Part shown: positions 31,345 through 41,327 of the stretch, in pieces | Numbering within the stretch: the first letter of the stretch is position 1 | Layout: each line of letters begins with the position of its first letter | Source of the DNA: Candidatus Micrarchaeia archaeon | GTDB lineage: Archaea; Micrarchaeota; Micrarchaeia; Anstonellales; JAHKLY01 | Assembly: GCA_041653315.1 (NCBI GenBank) | Contig: JBAZFO010000002.1 | Coordinates: 48,758-90,870, forward strand | Direction of reading: 5' to 3' | Length of the DNA: 42,113 bases | The notes under the pieces: generated by a model | Databases searched by the model: none | The model's input: the letters and a program-made list of their open reading frames with translations, nothing else | Told to the model about the DNA's origin: nothing | Program-made: the position numbers and the translations under genes

Positions 31345-31515
31345 ATGGAAGATTTAACAAAATATGAAAGAGCAAGAATTATAGGTTCAAGAGCATTACA
31401 ATTAGAATTTGGTGCGCCACCATTAATAGATGTAAAAGAATTTGATAACACTTTAAAAATAGCTGAAAAAGAATTAGAATTAGGTATAATTCCTTTAGTT
31501 GTTGTTAGAATTTAA
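31345..31515 (+). CDS. rpoK: RNA polymerase subunit K (Rpb6/omega homologue)
   Basis: 56 residues, the archaeal length. The hallmark LTKYERARIIGSRALQLEFGAPPLID is followed by LKIAEKELELGIIPLVVVR, which together make the Rpb6/omega core that helps assemble RNA polymerase. GGTGAT (31335-31340) is placed before the ATG, and the upstream PH-protein gene ends 5 bp before it, so it is translated from a shared mRNA. The last 21 bp overlap the convergent gene at 31495. The family call is secure from the sequence although the gene is very short. Confidence 0.94.
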   Translation: MEDLTKYERARIIGSRALQLEFGAPPLIDVKEFDNTLKIAEKELELGIIPLVVVRI

Positions 31516-32154
31516 AAACGGAGCTTCAACTAAAATAATATTTTCAAAACCTTCTTTTTTAATTAATATTCTTTTTTCTTTATCTATCCAATAGAACTCC
31601 TTAGTATTATTTGTGCTTACTTCTACTTTATATGTATCTCTACCAAGCACCTTTTCAGTATCTACTGTTTTAAAATTAATAAAACTTTGTTCTTTGAATT
31701 CATTGATTTGTGTTCCATCTTTGATATTTAAAATGTACAAAATTCCCCAAGTCCAATTATCTTTAACAGCAAGCATCCAAGGTTTTATAATGTAAATTGG
31801 ATATTCATAAATAAAATTTGAACCAAGTTTATTTGGATATAATCCTTTTTCATCCAAACAAATAATATTTTCTTTATCTAAATAAGACTCTTTTATGAAT
31901 AAACACTCTTCTTGTTTTAAAATTTCATATGTTGCATTAAATTTTTCTAATGAATTTATCAAATAGACATATTTTTCACCTTCCTTTATTTGTAAGTCTA
32001 TTTTTTCTAAATTTGGGTTTTCAATGAATTGTTTTTCTATTTTAAAGTCTGGTTTTTGATAAGTTAATATATAATACATAAATCCACTAATGAATAATAA
32101 TATAAAAATAATAGTCATAAATATAGGTAGGGGTATTTTTCTGAAATTAAACAT
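31495..32154 (-). CDS. Membrane-anchored extracellular hypothetical protein
   Basis: 219 residues. A single N-terminal membrane anchor (about 10-30: IPLPIFMTIIFILLFISGFMYYI) leaves an extracellular domain. The body is mixed, with strands near the end (YKVEVSTNNTKEFYWIDKEKRILIKKEGFENIILVEAP) in the style of lipoprotein- or LolA-like beta-sheet proteins that read through a saddle. That likeness is only an impression. Two Cys (ECLFI, IICLDE) could form a disulfide. The 3' end overlaps rpoK by 21 bp. Not recognised. Confidence 0.65.
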   Translation of the reverse strand: MFNFRKIPLPIFMTIIFILLFISGFMYYILTYQKPDFKIEKQFIENPNLEKIDLQIKEGEKYVYLINSLEKFNATYEILKQEECLFIKESYLDKENIICLDEKGLYPNKLGSNFIYEYPIYIIKPWMLAVKDNWTWGILYILNIKDGTQINEFKEQSFINFKTVDTEKVLGRDTYKVEVSTNNTKEFYWIDKEKRILIKKEGFENIILVEAPFLNSNNN

Positions 32155-32239
32155 AATAATAATTGAGGTTCTAAGTTTTTTAATCTTAGTATAAAACTTA
32201 CATATGTTTTAAAAATACTTCCTTACTTATTATATAATA

Positions 32240-32250
32240 TTAAATATATA
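32240..32250 (+). promoter_or_regulatory. TATA-like box of the thermosome gene
   Basis: TTAAATATATA is centred about 26 bp before 32271, where transcription would begin, 12 bp ahead of the ATG at 32283. The leader would contain GAGGTGA, a good Shine-Dalgarno. Confidence 0.5.
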
Positions 32251-32282
32251 TCTTCTATTGTTTGGTTTAAGAGGTGAATTAT

Positions 32283-33917
32283 ATGACTACAAATGTAGAA
32301 AATCAACAAAATATGTTATTGCCTGAAGGTTCAAATCGGGTATTGGGTAGAGATGCACAAAGAATTAATATTTATGTTGCATTTGCAGTAGCGAATGCAG
32401 TTAGAACTAGTTTAGGACCTAGAGGCATGGATAAGATGCTTGTTTCTGAATTAGGTGATGTAGTAATTACAAATGATGGAGCAACTATTTTGGAAGAAAT
32501 GAATATCGACCACCCAGCTGCTAAAATTATAATTGAAATAGCAAAAACACAAGATAAAGAAGTTGGGGATGGAACAACAACAGCAGTAATGCTTGCCGGT
32601 GCTTTGTTAAAAAATGCAGGTGAATTATTAGACCAAAATATTCATCCAAGTATAATTACTAGGGGATATAAATTAACAGCAACAAAAGCAGCAGAGATAC
32701 TTAATAAAGTAGGAAATAAAATTACAATAAAAGATAAAGATAAATTAAGAGAAATTGCTACTATCTCAATGAATTCTAAAAACGTAGGTTTAGGAGATGC
32801 ACAAGATTATTTAGCAAATTTAGTAGTGGATGCAGTAATAAAAGTTGCAGAAGAAAAAGATGGAAAATATATTATAGATCATGATTTAATTAAAATAGAA
32901 AAGAAACCTGGTGAATATGTAGGTTCAACACGATTAATTCAAGGAGTATTAATTGATAAAGAAATAGTTCATTCAGGTATGCCAAAACTGATAAATAATG
33001 CTAAAATTGCTTTAATAGATGCAGCATTAGAGATTGATAAAACTGAAATTGATGCAAAAATTGAAATTACTTCTCCAGAACAAATGCAGCAGTTCCTTAC
33101 ACAAGAAGAAAAAATGTTAAAAGATATGGTAATTAAAATCAAAAAAACAGGAGCTAATGTTGTTTTCTGTCAAAAAGGTATTGATGATTTAGCACAGCAC
33201 TTTTTAGCAAAAGAAGGAATTATTGCAGTTAGAAGAGTTAAAAAATCTGATATAGAAAAATTAGAAAGAGCTACACATGCAAGAGTAGCATCTTCATTAG
33301 ATGACTTATCTGAAACAGACTTGGGAAATGCAGGTAAAGTTGAAGAAAGAAAAATAGCAGGAGATGCAATGGTATTTATAGAAGATTGCAAAGATGCAAA
33401 ATCAGTTACTATTTTTGCAAGAGCAGGAACAGAGCATGTTGTTGATGAAGTAGAAAGGGCAATTGTAGATGCCATAGGGGCAGTTTCTTCTGCAATAGAA
33501 GATGGATCCTATGTATTAGGTGGGGGTTCAATCGAAATTGAATTAGCTCAAAGATTAAGAGAATATGCAATAGAAATTGGTGGTAGAGAACAATTAGCAA
33601 TTCAGGCATTTGCTGACGCACTTGAAATTATACCAAGAACCTTAGCTGAATCAGCAGGTATGGATGCAATAGATGCATTAGTTTCCTTAAGGTCAAAACA
33701 CAAAAATGGCGAAGGAACTGCTTTTGGTGTTGATGTTTTTTCAGCAAAAGTGGAAGACATGAATAAAAAAGGGATAATAGAACCTACAAGAGTTAAAAGA
33801 CAAGCAATTTCAGCAGCAACAGAAGCAGCAAATATGATATTAAGAATTGATGATATTATAAGTTCTAAAGGTAGATCTGGTGGAGGAATGCCGCCAGGTG
33901 GAATGCCCCCTATGTAA
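32283..33917 (+). CDS. Thermosome (group II chaperonin) subunit
   Basis: 544 residues from the ATG at 32283. A GTG at 32274 overlaps the ribosome site and would add three residues. Equatorial-domain motifs are intact: RTSLGPRGMDKMLV, ITNDGATIL and GDGTTTAVMLAGALL. The second catalytic Asp region is VDAIGAVSSAIEDGSYVLGGGSIEIELA. The C-terminus is the typical Gly/Met-rich tail GGGMPPGGMPPM that fills the folding chamber. It forms an eight- or nine-membered double ring that refolds proteins with ATP. Only one subunit gene is in the window. The gene is monocistronic by spacing (about 75 bp to the next gene). Confidence 0.97.
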   Translation: MTTNVENQQNMLLPEGSNRVLGRDAQRINIYVAFAVANAVRTSLGPRGMDKMLVSELGDVVITNDGATILEEMNIDHPAAKIIIEIAKTQDKEVGDGTTTAVMLAGALLKNAGELLDQNIHPSIITRGYKLTATKAAEILNKVGNKITIKDKDKLREIATISMNSKNVGLGDAQDYLANLVVDAVIKVAEEKDGKYIIDHDLIKIEKKPGEYVGSTRLIQGVLIDKEIVHSGMPKLINNAKIALIDAALEIDKTEIDAKIEITSPEQMQQFLTQEEKMLKDMVIKIKKTGANVVFCQKGIDDLAQHFLAKEGIIAVRRVKKSDIEKLERATHARVASSLDDLSETDLGNAGKVEERKIAGDAMVFIEDCKDAKSVTIFARAGTEHVVDEVERAIVDAIGAVSSAIEDGSYVLGGGSIEIELAQRLREYAIEIGGREQLAIQAFADALEIIPRTLAESAGMDAIDALVSLRSKHKNGEGTAFGVDVFSAKVEDMNKKGIIEPTRVKRQAISAATEAANMILRIDDIISSKGRSGGGMPPGGMPPM

Positions 33918-33991
33918 TTGATTTATTTTTAAAATATATAGAATTAAATTAAACCTCCTATTTTTTATATTTTTTTATTCTAATTTTTAAT

Positions 33992-34459
33992 ATGGGAATT
34001 CAAAATATTCAAAAACCAACAATAGATTATGAATCTGAATTAAGGATTAAAAAATATGAATTAATCAAGAATAGATCAATTGAGCGTGTTTCCTTAGATA
34101 TTAAAAATATTGATAGTAATAAACTAGTTAATGCAACGCAGTCTGCTATTAATTTAATTGAAAAATATAAATATTATTATGAATCACCTAAAAATTTTTG
34201 CAGTTTAGAAGAGATAGGGTCTAATTCTTTAAAAGATCTAAAATTGCAAAGAGTATTTGACATGATTGTTTATTCTTTATATTCTGGGATGAACGAAACA
34301 GTATTAGATGATGCAATTTCAGAAACAATAAAAACAGGCAATTCTGCTGGTCTTTATTTTTCATATAAAATTAGAGATAATAATGGGCCAAAAGAGATTA
34401 CAGAATATTATAATACTATTTTCAATAGAGATTTCAATTTTAGAATAGCTAAAAAGTAA
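33992..34459 (+). CDS. Hypothetical protein upstream of thiI
   Basis: 155 residues, soluble and mainly helical. Parts are YESELRIKKYELIKNRSIERVSLDIKNI, LVNATQSAINLIEKYKYYYE and LKDLKLQRVFDMIVYSLYSGMNETVLDDAISETIKTG. Not recognised. It ends 12 bp before thiI, in the same direction, so the two are probably in one transcript. The composition matches the surrounding genes. The start ATG at 33992 follows an AT-rich T-tract region (possible TATA at about 33963). Confidence 0.55.
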   Translation: MGIQNIQKPTIDYESELRIKKYELIKNRSIERVSLDIKNIDSNKLVNATQSAINLIEKYKYYYESPKNFCSLEEIGSNSLKDLKLQRVFDMIVYSLYSGMNETVLDDAISETIKTGNSAGLYFSYKIRDNNGPKEITEYYNTIFNRDFNFRIAKK

Positions 34460-34471
34460 TTTGGTGTTTTT

Positions 34472-35581
34472 ATGTATGATTCAATAATTATTCATTATGG
34501 TGAAATAGCTCTTAAAGGAAAAAATAAATCCTATTTTGAAGATATTTTGATTAAAAATATTAAAGAAAAAATACAAGAAAAAATAACAAAATACCGAGGT
34601 TATTTTGAAATTAAATTAACAGAAACTTCAAATAAAGAAGAATTAGTAAATTCATTAAAAACAATTTTTGGTATAGAAAATTTTTCCTTTTGTTATATTT
34701 CAAAAACAGATGTTGAAGAAATAGAAAAAAATACATTATCTTTAATAAAATCAAAAAAAGGAACTTTTAAAATAAAAACAAAAAGAATTGATAAAACTTT
34801 TCCTTATGAATCCCCAGTTTTTAATAGAAAATTAGGAGAATATTTAGAAAAAAAAGGAGGAATTGCAGAATTAGATTCTCCAGATTATTATTTATATATA
34901 AATATCCAAAAAGAAAAAACGTATTTATATACAGAAAAATATTATGGATTGGGTGGATTACCAGTTGGTGTTTCAGGAAAATGTGTATGTTTATTTTCTG
35001 GAGGTATTGATTCTCCCGTATCTGCATATAAAATGATGAAAAGAGGTTGCAAAATTACATTAGTTCATTTTTATAGAACTTCTAGTATTGATAAAAAGAT
35101 ATATGATCTTATTGAAATACTTAAAGTATATGATCCACACATAGAATTTATGCCTATTAATTTTAAGCAAATACAAGATAAAATAATAATGGAAGTTTCG
35201 TCTAAATATAGATTATTAATTTATAGGCGTTTTATGTTTAGATTAGCTTATGAAGTGGCTAAAAAACACAAAGCAAATTGTTTGTGTACTGGCGAAAACT
35301 TGGGCCAGGTTGCATCTCAAACTATGAAAAATATGTTTGTATGCGCAGAACCAATAGCAAATAAAATACTTGTATGCAGGCCATTATTATGTATGGATAA
35401 AAAAGAAATAATTCAAGAAGCGCATAAAATAGGAACATATTTGATTTCAATACTGCCTTATGAAGAATGCTGTTCTTTTTTAATTTCAGAACATCCAGAA
35501 ACTTATGCGCGATTAAGTGATATTTTAGAATATGAAGAAAATTTAGAAGTAGAAAAATTAGTAAAAGAAACAATAATATAA
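34472..35581 (+). CDS. thiI: tRNA 4-thiouridine synthetase ThiI
   Basis: 369 residues. The N-terminal ferredoxin-like and THUMP domains (YDSIIIHYGEIALKGKNKSYFEDIL, GTFKIKTKRIDKTFPYESPVFNRKLGEYL) precede a PP-loop domain with SGGIDSPVSAYKMMKRG, which activates U8 of tRNA for sulfur insertion. Near the C-terminus the conserved PLLCMDKKEII and EECCSF are present. There is no rhodanese domain, as in most archaeal ThiI, so the sulfur donor must be another protein or sulfide. Both tRNAs in the window have T at position 8, its target. The start follows a TTTGGTGTTTTT spacer. Confidence 0.93.
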   Translation: MYDSIIIHYGEIALKGKNKSYFEDILIKNIKEKIQEKITKYRGYFEIKLTETSNKEELVNSLKTIFGIENFSFCYISKTDVEEIEKNTLSLIKSKKGTFKIKTKRIDKTFPYESPVFNRKLGEYLEKKGGIAELDSPDYYLYINIQKEKTYLYTEKYYGLGGLPVGVSGKCVCLFSGGIDSPVSAYKMMKRGCKITLVHFYRTSSIDKKIYDLIEILKVYDPHIEFMPINFKQIQDKIIMEVSSKYRLLIYRRFMFRLAYEVAKKHKANCLCTGENLGQVASQTMKNMFVCAEPIANKILVCRPLLCMDKKEIIQEAHKIGTYLISILPYEECCSFLISEHPETYARLSDILEYEENLEVEKLVKETII

Positions 35582-35613
35582 CTTTTTAAAGTATTAATTT
35601 TTTAAATAAATTT

Positions 35614-35937
35614 TTAATTTTTTGGGATTTTTTCTTTAATAATTGTTATTTTTTCTGTTGTATCTGGGTGGTCTATTGAGATTTTAACCGTATCTGCTCC
35701 ATCCATTAAAAATCCTGTTGCAAGATTCATGTCATCTTGTAAATTTCCTAAGTTTCTAAAATCTGGTCTTTCTAACTCAAATATATTTCCTTTATTGTCT
35801 CTTATTGTATGTTCAATTGTTTTATTGTTTGTACCACAGCTTGATGCAATTAAAATCACTCCACAAACAAGTGGTCTAATGTATTTAAAAATTGGTTTTA
35901 TGGATTTAATTGGTTCTTTAACATATCCTTTTTTCAT
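35614..35937 (-). CDS. Small lipoprotein-like protein
   Basis: 107 residues. A basic N-terminus and hydrophobic stretch end in a lipobox-like ILIASSCGTNN (Cys about residue 34), so it is probably secreted and lipid-modified. The rest has TIEHTIRDNKGNIFELERPDF and VKISIDHPDTTEKITIIKEKIPKN, looking like a small beta domain. Not recognised. The GGTGAT site just upstream (35940-35946) supports the start at 35937. It lies 52 bp downstream of the rnhB stop on the same strand. Confidence 0.65.
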   Translation of the reverse strand: MKKGYVKEPIKSIKPIFKYIRPLVCGVILIASSCGTNNKTIEHTIRDNKGNIFELERPDFRNLGNLQDDMNLATGFLMDGADTVKISIDHPDTTEKITIIKEKIPKN

Positions 35938-35989
35938 TTCATCACCTTCTGTGTTATTATATATAGTTTTGCGTTTAAAAAGGTTTTGT

Positions 35990-36649
35990 TTAGACTAATT
36001 TTTTCTGTTTTGTGCTTTCTTTTAATCTTTTATATGTTTCCCAATGCTCTCTTATATATTTTTTAACTTCTGGTCTTGAATGATTATTTTCTAGAAATTC
36101 AATTGTTTTTTTATCACTTGTATATCCTGAATTAAAATCATAATTTAACTCTTGTTTAATGCGCTCTATTTCAGCATCGCGCATTACTTTTGAAATAATA
36201 GAAGCAGCAGATACAATAGGATATTTAAAATCTGCTTTGTGTTCTGAAATAAGAATTACTTCTTTTTTTATTTTTGGTTTTAAATATTTATATACTCTTT
36301 TTGAAAAATTAGATGCAATATGATCTGGTGAATCTATATATAATGTGTTTAGTTTATTGCCTTCTTTATATGCTTGTTCAATTAAATGTGCTATTTTCAT
36401 AGCTTCAATTTCATTTAAACTATATTTTTCCATTAATTGATTTAATTCCTGTGCAGTTATAGCATATGAGTATATTTTACAATATTTTCTTATTTCTTTA
36501 TCAAGTTCTTCTCTTTTTTTTGGATTAAGGAGTTTAGAATCTTTTAGCCCAAGATTTTCAATAAGTTTATTATCATTTATTAATGTTATTGATAATACTA
36601 AAGGTCCTAGGACACAGCCCTTCCCAGCCTCATCACAACCAGATATCAT
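35990..36649 (-). CDS. rnhB: Ribonuclease HII
   Basis: 219 residues. The active site is Asp6-Glu7 in GCDEAGKGCVLGPLV, with a further acidic residue in YIDSPD near residue 101 and AEIERI with its preceding Asp in SKVMRDAEI. Archaeal RNase HII removes RNA primers and single ribonucleotides from DNA. The order of motifs and the length are typical. The gene follows the PRC-barrel gene (36711) by 61 bp on the same strand; the AT-rich gap may hold its own promoter. Confidence is high. Confidence 0.96.
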   Translation of the reverse strand: MISGCDEAGKGCVLGPLVLSITLINDNKLIENLGLKDSKLLNPKKREELDKEIRKYCKIYSYAITAQELNQLMEKYSLNEIEAMKIAHLIEQAYKEGNKLNTLYIDSPDHIASNFSKRVYKYLKPKIKKEVILISEHKADFKYPIVSAASIISKVMRDAEIERIKQELNYDFNSGYTSDKKTIEFLENNHSRPEVKKYIREHWETYKRLKESTKQKKLV

Positions 36650-36710
36650 ATAATTTAATTCTCATTAGGAATTTAAATAACTTTAGATAAAAGTTAAAGA
36701 AAAAGTAGAT

Positions 36711-37001
36711 TTAATCGTATCCTTCTAAAATAGAAGAGGATCCTCTATTACCCATAGCTCTTTTATCAATAATTATAAAATCGCTTACTGCTAATACAGC
36801 AGAATAGGGTACTAGTACTAATCCATCACTTCTTTTTAATTGTCTTACAGTTATGCTGTCAGGATTTGGTTCAATCATTAATTCTGATAATTTTCCTGTT
36901 GCTTCTTCTACTGTTAAGTCAATTAATTTTCCTAATTCTTCTCCATCTCCAGATACTATTCTTTTTCCTGCCAATTGTTTTGCAATGATCAGTTTAGCCA
37001 T
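36711..37001 (-). CDS. PRC-barrel domain protein
   Basis: 96 residues: AKQLAGKRIVSGDGEELGKLIDLTVEEATGKLSELMIEPNPDS, then LVLVPYSAVLAVSDFIIIDKRAM. This is a single PRC-barrel with a short Ser/Gly-rich C-terminal tail (GNRGSSSILEGYD). GGTGATG stands upstream of the ATG at 37001. The domain usually mediates protein or RNA contact; this stand-alone archaeal type has no assigned role. It is the second of two PRC-barrel genes in the window and is more canonical than the first. Confidence 0.88.
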   Translation of the reverse strand: MAKLIIAKQLAGKRIVSGDGEELGKLIDLTVEEATGKLSELMIEPNPDSITVRQLKRSDGLVLVPYSAVLAVSDFIIIDKRAMGNRGSSSILEGYD

Positions 37002-37160
37002 ATAAACATCACCTTATTTTTATTTTCATTACTAAATGTCCGTTTATATTTAAATATCTTTCGTTTGGTAGAAATTAAGGCCTTGTAAAATTATTGCACT
37101 AATTTTTCCTAGTTTAGAGTAATTATAAAAGCAAAAAAAACGCAACATTTAAAAACTATA

Positions 37161-37742
37161 TTAATTTTTACTTATTTCTATTTCAATATTTTTAAATATT
37201 AAAACAAGAGTTTCATTTTCTGTTTTTAGTGTTATTAAATAAATATCAATTGTTGAACTATCTATAACTTTCCCTTCTAATTCTAAAAATAAAATATTTT
37301 TTCCAGTCCTTTCAATAAAACTTTTCATTTCTAATATTGTTTTTTCTGTTTCACATTCTGTTACTGTTCCATCTAAGTATACAACATTATTTTTTTCTCC
37401 TTTTGCCGCGTATATTTTAAATTTAATTCTTGTTTCATTTTCATTTTTTTCAATAATTATTTCATTACAGGCTAAAGAATTTAAAGTTATATATTTTCCA
37501 ATATTTTTATTTATTTTATTAAAATCTATTTTATCGAAATTTATTGATACTGTTTCTGGATTTTTTATAGGTTGTTTAAGTTCTATGTCTTGTTTATTAT
37601 TAATTATATCTATATTTTCATTTCTTGCAGCAAATATGCCCGTTGTTAAAACTAAACTTGTTAATATAATACTAATCTCTCTTTTTAATTTAGGCTTTAA
37701 ATGTGTATCTATTTCCGATTTTGGATTATGTTGGTTTTTCAT
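37161..37742 (-). CDS. Secreted hypothetical protein
   Basis: 193 residues. A basic start (MKNQHNPKSEIDTHLKPKLKR) precedes a hydrophobic segment (EISIILTSLVLTTGIFAA), making a signal or anchor with an extended N-terminal part. The mature region is beta-rich (EIIIEKNENETRIKFKIYAAKG, ILFLELEGKVIDSSTIDIYLITLKTENETLVLIFKNIEIEI). The two Cys (LACNEI, TECETE) may pair. It resembles the protein at 18589 only in its N-terminal style. The 158 bp between it and the PRC gene hold no gene I can see. Confidence 0.6.
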   Translation of the reverse strand: MKNQHNPKSEIDTHLKPKLKREISIILTSLVLTTGIFAARNENIDIINNKQDIELKQPIKNPETVSINFDKIDFNKINKNIGKYITLNSLACNEIIIEKNENETRIKFKIYAAKGEKNNVVYLDGTVTECETEKTILEMKSFIERTGKNILFLELEGKVIDSSTIDIYLITLKTENETLVLIFKNIEIEISKN

Positions 37743-37796
37743 GTTATCCTTTTATTCTTTTTGTGTTTTTAAAGCTTTCTAGTTGAAAATTTATTA

Positions 37797-38858
<1,062 letters not shown>

Positions 38859-38919
38859 AGATATCAATACATTAATTCATTAAACAAGATTTTTATTCTT
38901 AACTATAAAAAGGATATGT

Positions 38920-39486
38920 ATGAAGAAAAAAATAATAGATATTGTAAAAGAAGAACACACAAAAGAAGATTTTAATTATCACATTTTACTTGTTGTTAAA
39001 AATGCCCTGTTTCTTGGAAAAAAATTAAATGCAGATTTAGAGGTACTTGAGATTGCTGCTTATCTTCATGATATTGGAAGAGCCGAGTATTGGAAAGGTT
39101 TTGATTTTGTAAAAGAACATAATATTGTAGGTTATGAAAAAAGTAGAAAAATATTAAAGCAATTTGATTATTCTGAAGAGTTTATAGAAAAAGTATCTAA
39201 TTGTATTTTATCTCATACAAGATCTAAAGGATATGAACCAAAAACATTAGAAGAAGAGATTATTGTTTGTGCTGATGCTATGGCACATTTTGATAGTTTT
39301 TTGAATTTATTTAATATATTTCTAAAAGAAACAGACTCTTTTGAAGAGGCGATTAAAATATTAGATAAAAAAATAGATAGAGATTGGAATATTAAAATAA
39401 CTTTTAAAGAAGCTAAAGAGGCATCAAGGAAAAATTATGAAGCAGTTAGCCTACTTATTAAGAATGCTAAAGATCAAATTAAATAA
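38920..39486 (+). CDS. HD-domain phosphohydrolase
   Basis: 188 residues of a compact HD domain. The metal ligands are visible as His21 in FNYHILLVVKNAL, His-Asp in AAYLHDIGRAEY, His in KEHNIVGYEKS, His in ILSHTRSKG and Asp in IIVCADAMAHFD. HD proteins of this type hydrolyse phosphate esters, often nucleotides, but the substrate is not indicated. It is divergent from ackA by about 60 bp, with an AT box (TAACTATAAAAAGG) about 20 bp before the ATG. Confidence in the family is high; the function is open. Confidence 0.88.
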   Translation: MKKKIIDIVKEEHTKEDFNYHILLVVKNALFLGKKLNADLEVLEIAAYLHDIGRAEYWKGFDFVKEHNIVGYEKSRKILKQFDYSEEFIEKVSNCILSHTRSKGYEPKTLEEEIIVCADAMAHFDSFLNLFNIFLKETDSFEEAIKILDKKIDRDWNIKITFKEAKEASRKNYEAVSLLIKNAKDQIK

Positions 39487-39570
39487 GACTTTTTCATTTA
39501 ATATTTTTTTATTTTCCTAAGTTTCAATATCTTTAAAAACATGTCTATATATTAATTATTTGGTGATAAA

Positions 39571-40314
39571 ATGACTAATGAAAATTCTGTTTGGGGTGTT
39601 CCAACTCAAATTCCAACAATTGATTCTAGGGAAGCGAATGAAAGTGTAATTAGAGACACATCTGCATTAAAAGCAGTTAAGGTGCTTATAGATGAATTAA
39701 ATAATAAAAAAGAAGTTTTGGAAAAAAGTAAAGAAGAATATTCCAAAAATTTGAGAAAAAGCGTAATTGATAAATTAGAAGTATTTTTAAGCGTCACTAG
39801 AAACCCAACAATAAATATTATATACTCAAATTTATTTGAAGGGGAAAAATTAGGTATTTATAATAATGAATTAGTTTCAATTTTTAATAATGTTGATTTA
39901 TTAAAAATATTTGCGTATTTTTATTTATCCAAAAAAATTGAATTAAATGATCTATCCCATGATCTTCTTCGCACTGCAATTGAAGAATTTTATGGAATAA
40001 CAGGAGAAAGACAGATGCATATCAATAAGGGAATTTATTTTTATGAAGATGAAAATAAATTAATGGTTTCAGTAGAAAAACGAAAGTGTAGAGATGATGA
40101 TTTAAATAAATTTACTATGTGTTTTGAGAAAGATTTGGGGAGTTTTGAATTAATTATTCATTCGTTCCCAAAAGAAGATTCATATATAGAAATAAAAGGA
40201 AATTTTTTCTGTACTGGTAATGTACAATATAATACAAATGAAATTAAAAGTATAGAAGATTTGAATTTCATTTTTAGTATTTCAGATAATTCTGAATACA
40301 CACATACAGACTAG
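39571..40314 (+). CDS. Hypothetical soluble protein
   Basis: 247 residues. The first 70 form a charged helix (ALKAVKVLIDELNNKKEVLEKSKEEYSKNLRKSVIDKLEVFL), and the remainder is mixed, with strands toward the C-terminus (FELIIHSFPKEDSYIEIKGNFF). Not recognised, with no signal or metal motif. GGTGAT (39562-39567) precedes the ATG, which supports the start, and an AT-rich region upstream (ATATATTAATTATT) may be its promoter. It sits between the HD gene and pta, on the strand opposite pta. Confidence 0.6.
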   Translation: MTNENSVWGVPTQIPTIDSREANESVIRDTSALKAVKVLIDELNNKKEVLEKSKEEYSKNLRKSVIDKLEVFLSVTRNPTINIIYSNLFEGEKLGIYNNELVSIFNNVDLLKIFAYFYLSKKIELNDLSHDLLRTAIEEFYGITGERQMHINKGIYFYEDENKLMVSVEKRKCRDDDLNKFTMCFEKDLGSFELIIHSFPKEDSYIEIKGNFFCTGNVQYNTNEIKSIEDLNFIFSISDNSEYTHTD

Positions 40315-40325
40315 AAATCTTTGTT

Positions 40326-41249
40326 TTATTTTTTTCTTTTTATTAATATTTTTTTACATACAACAGCAATTGTTCCATAAATATCTTCTTCTGTTGCGCC
40401 CCTTGATAAATCACTTATTGGTTTTTTAGTTCCTTGTAAAATAGGACCATACGCTTCAGCGCCCTGGCATAAAATTTCGATTAATTTGTATGAAATATTA
40501 GCAGAATTTAAATCTGGGAAAATTAAAATATTTGCATTTCCTGCTACATCTCCAATATTTCTCATTTTTCTTTTAGCTGTTGACATTACTAAAGCGCTGT
40601 CTGCCTGCATTTCTCCATCTATTTTTAATTCAGGCATTTTTAATTTTGCTAATTCTGTTGCATTTCTTATTTTATCAATCATTTCATGTGATGCACTTCC
40701 TTTTGTTGAAAATGAGAGCATAGCTATTTTTGGATCCCAGTTAAATAATTCTTTAGCACTTTTTGCAGTTGATACTGCTATATCTGATAATCTATCCTCA
40801 TTTGGATTAATATTTACTGCGCAATCTGCTAATATTAAATGTGAATTTTCTCCCCCTTTCCAATTAGGAAGATTTATTAAAAAAAAGCTTGAGATGGTTC
40901 TATTTCCTTCTTCTACTCCAATTAATTTTATTGTGTCAATTAAAACTTTTTTAGATGTATAAACTGCACCAGCAACAATACCTTCAATTTTATTTTCATT
41001 TAATAATTTGCATGCAATTTCTAATGTATCTTTTTCAGTATTTATTATATCTACTTCTTTTAATTCATTTAAATTTAATTCATTAATTTTTTGTTTAATC
41101 TTATTTTCATTTCCAATTAAAATTGGTTTAATCATATTTTCTTTAAGCGCTTTATTAACAGCTTTTAATATTCGTTCATCTTCTGCTTCAGGAAAACCTA
41201 TTTTACATTTAGCGCCTTTTACTTCCTGTATTAATTTTTCCATAAACAT
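40326..41249 (-). CDS. pta: Phosphate acetyltransferase
   Basis: 307 residues from the ATG at 41249, behind AGTGATTTTT; a GTG three codons earlier is part of that site. It exchanges acetyl-CoA and phosphate for acetyl phosphate. The short Pta form is complete: IGFPEAEDERILKAVNKAL, IVAGAVYTS, SFSTKGSASHEMIDKI, the catalytic-region DGEMQADSALV and LIFPDLNSANISYKL ending GPILQGTKKPISDLSRGAT. With AckA it forms the acetyl-CoA to acetate route that yields ATP. It ends 11 bp from the convergent hypothetical gene at 39571. Confidence 0.95.
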   Translation of the reverse strand: MFMEKLIQEVKGAKCKIGFPEAEDERILKAVNKALKENMIKPILIGNENKIKQKINELNLNELKEVDIINTEKDTLEIACKLLNENKIEGIVAGAVYTSKKVLIDTIKLIGVEEGNRTISSFFLINLPNWKGGENSHLILADCAVNINPNEDRLSDIAVSTAKSAKELFNWDPKIAMLSFSTKGSASHEMIDKIRNATELAKLKMPELKIDGEMQADSALVMSTAKRKMRNIGDVAGNANILIFPDLNSANISYKLIEILCQGAEAYGPILQGTKKPISDLSRGATEEDIYGTIAVVCKKILIKRKK

Positions 41250-41327
41250 AAAAATCACTTCAATCCTTTAATTTATAAATTAATTAAATAAACAAGATTT
41301 TTAATATTAAGTTTGCTTATTTTTAAT

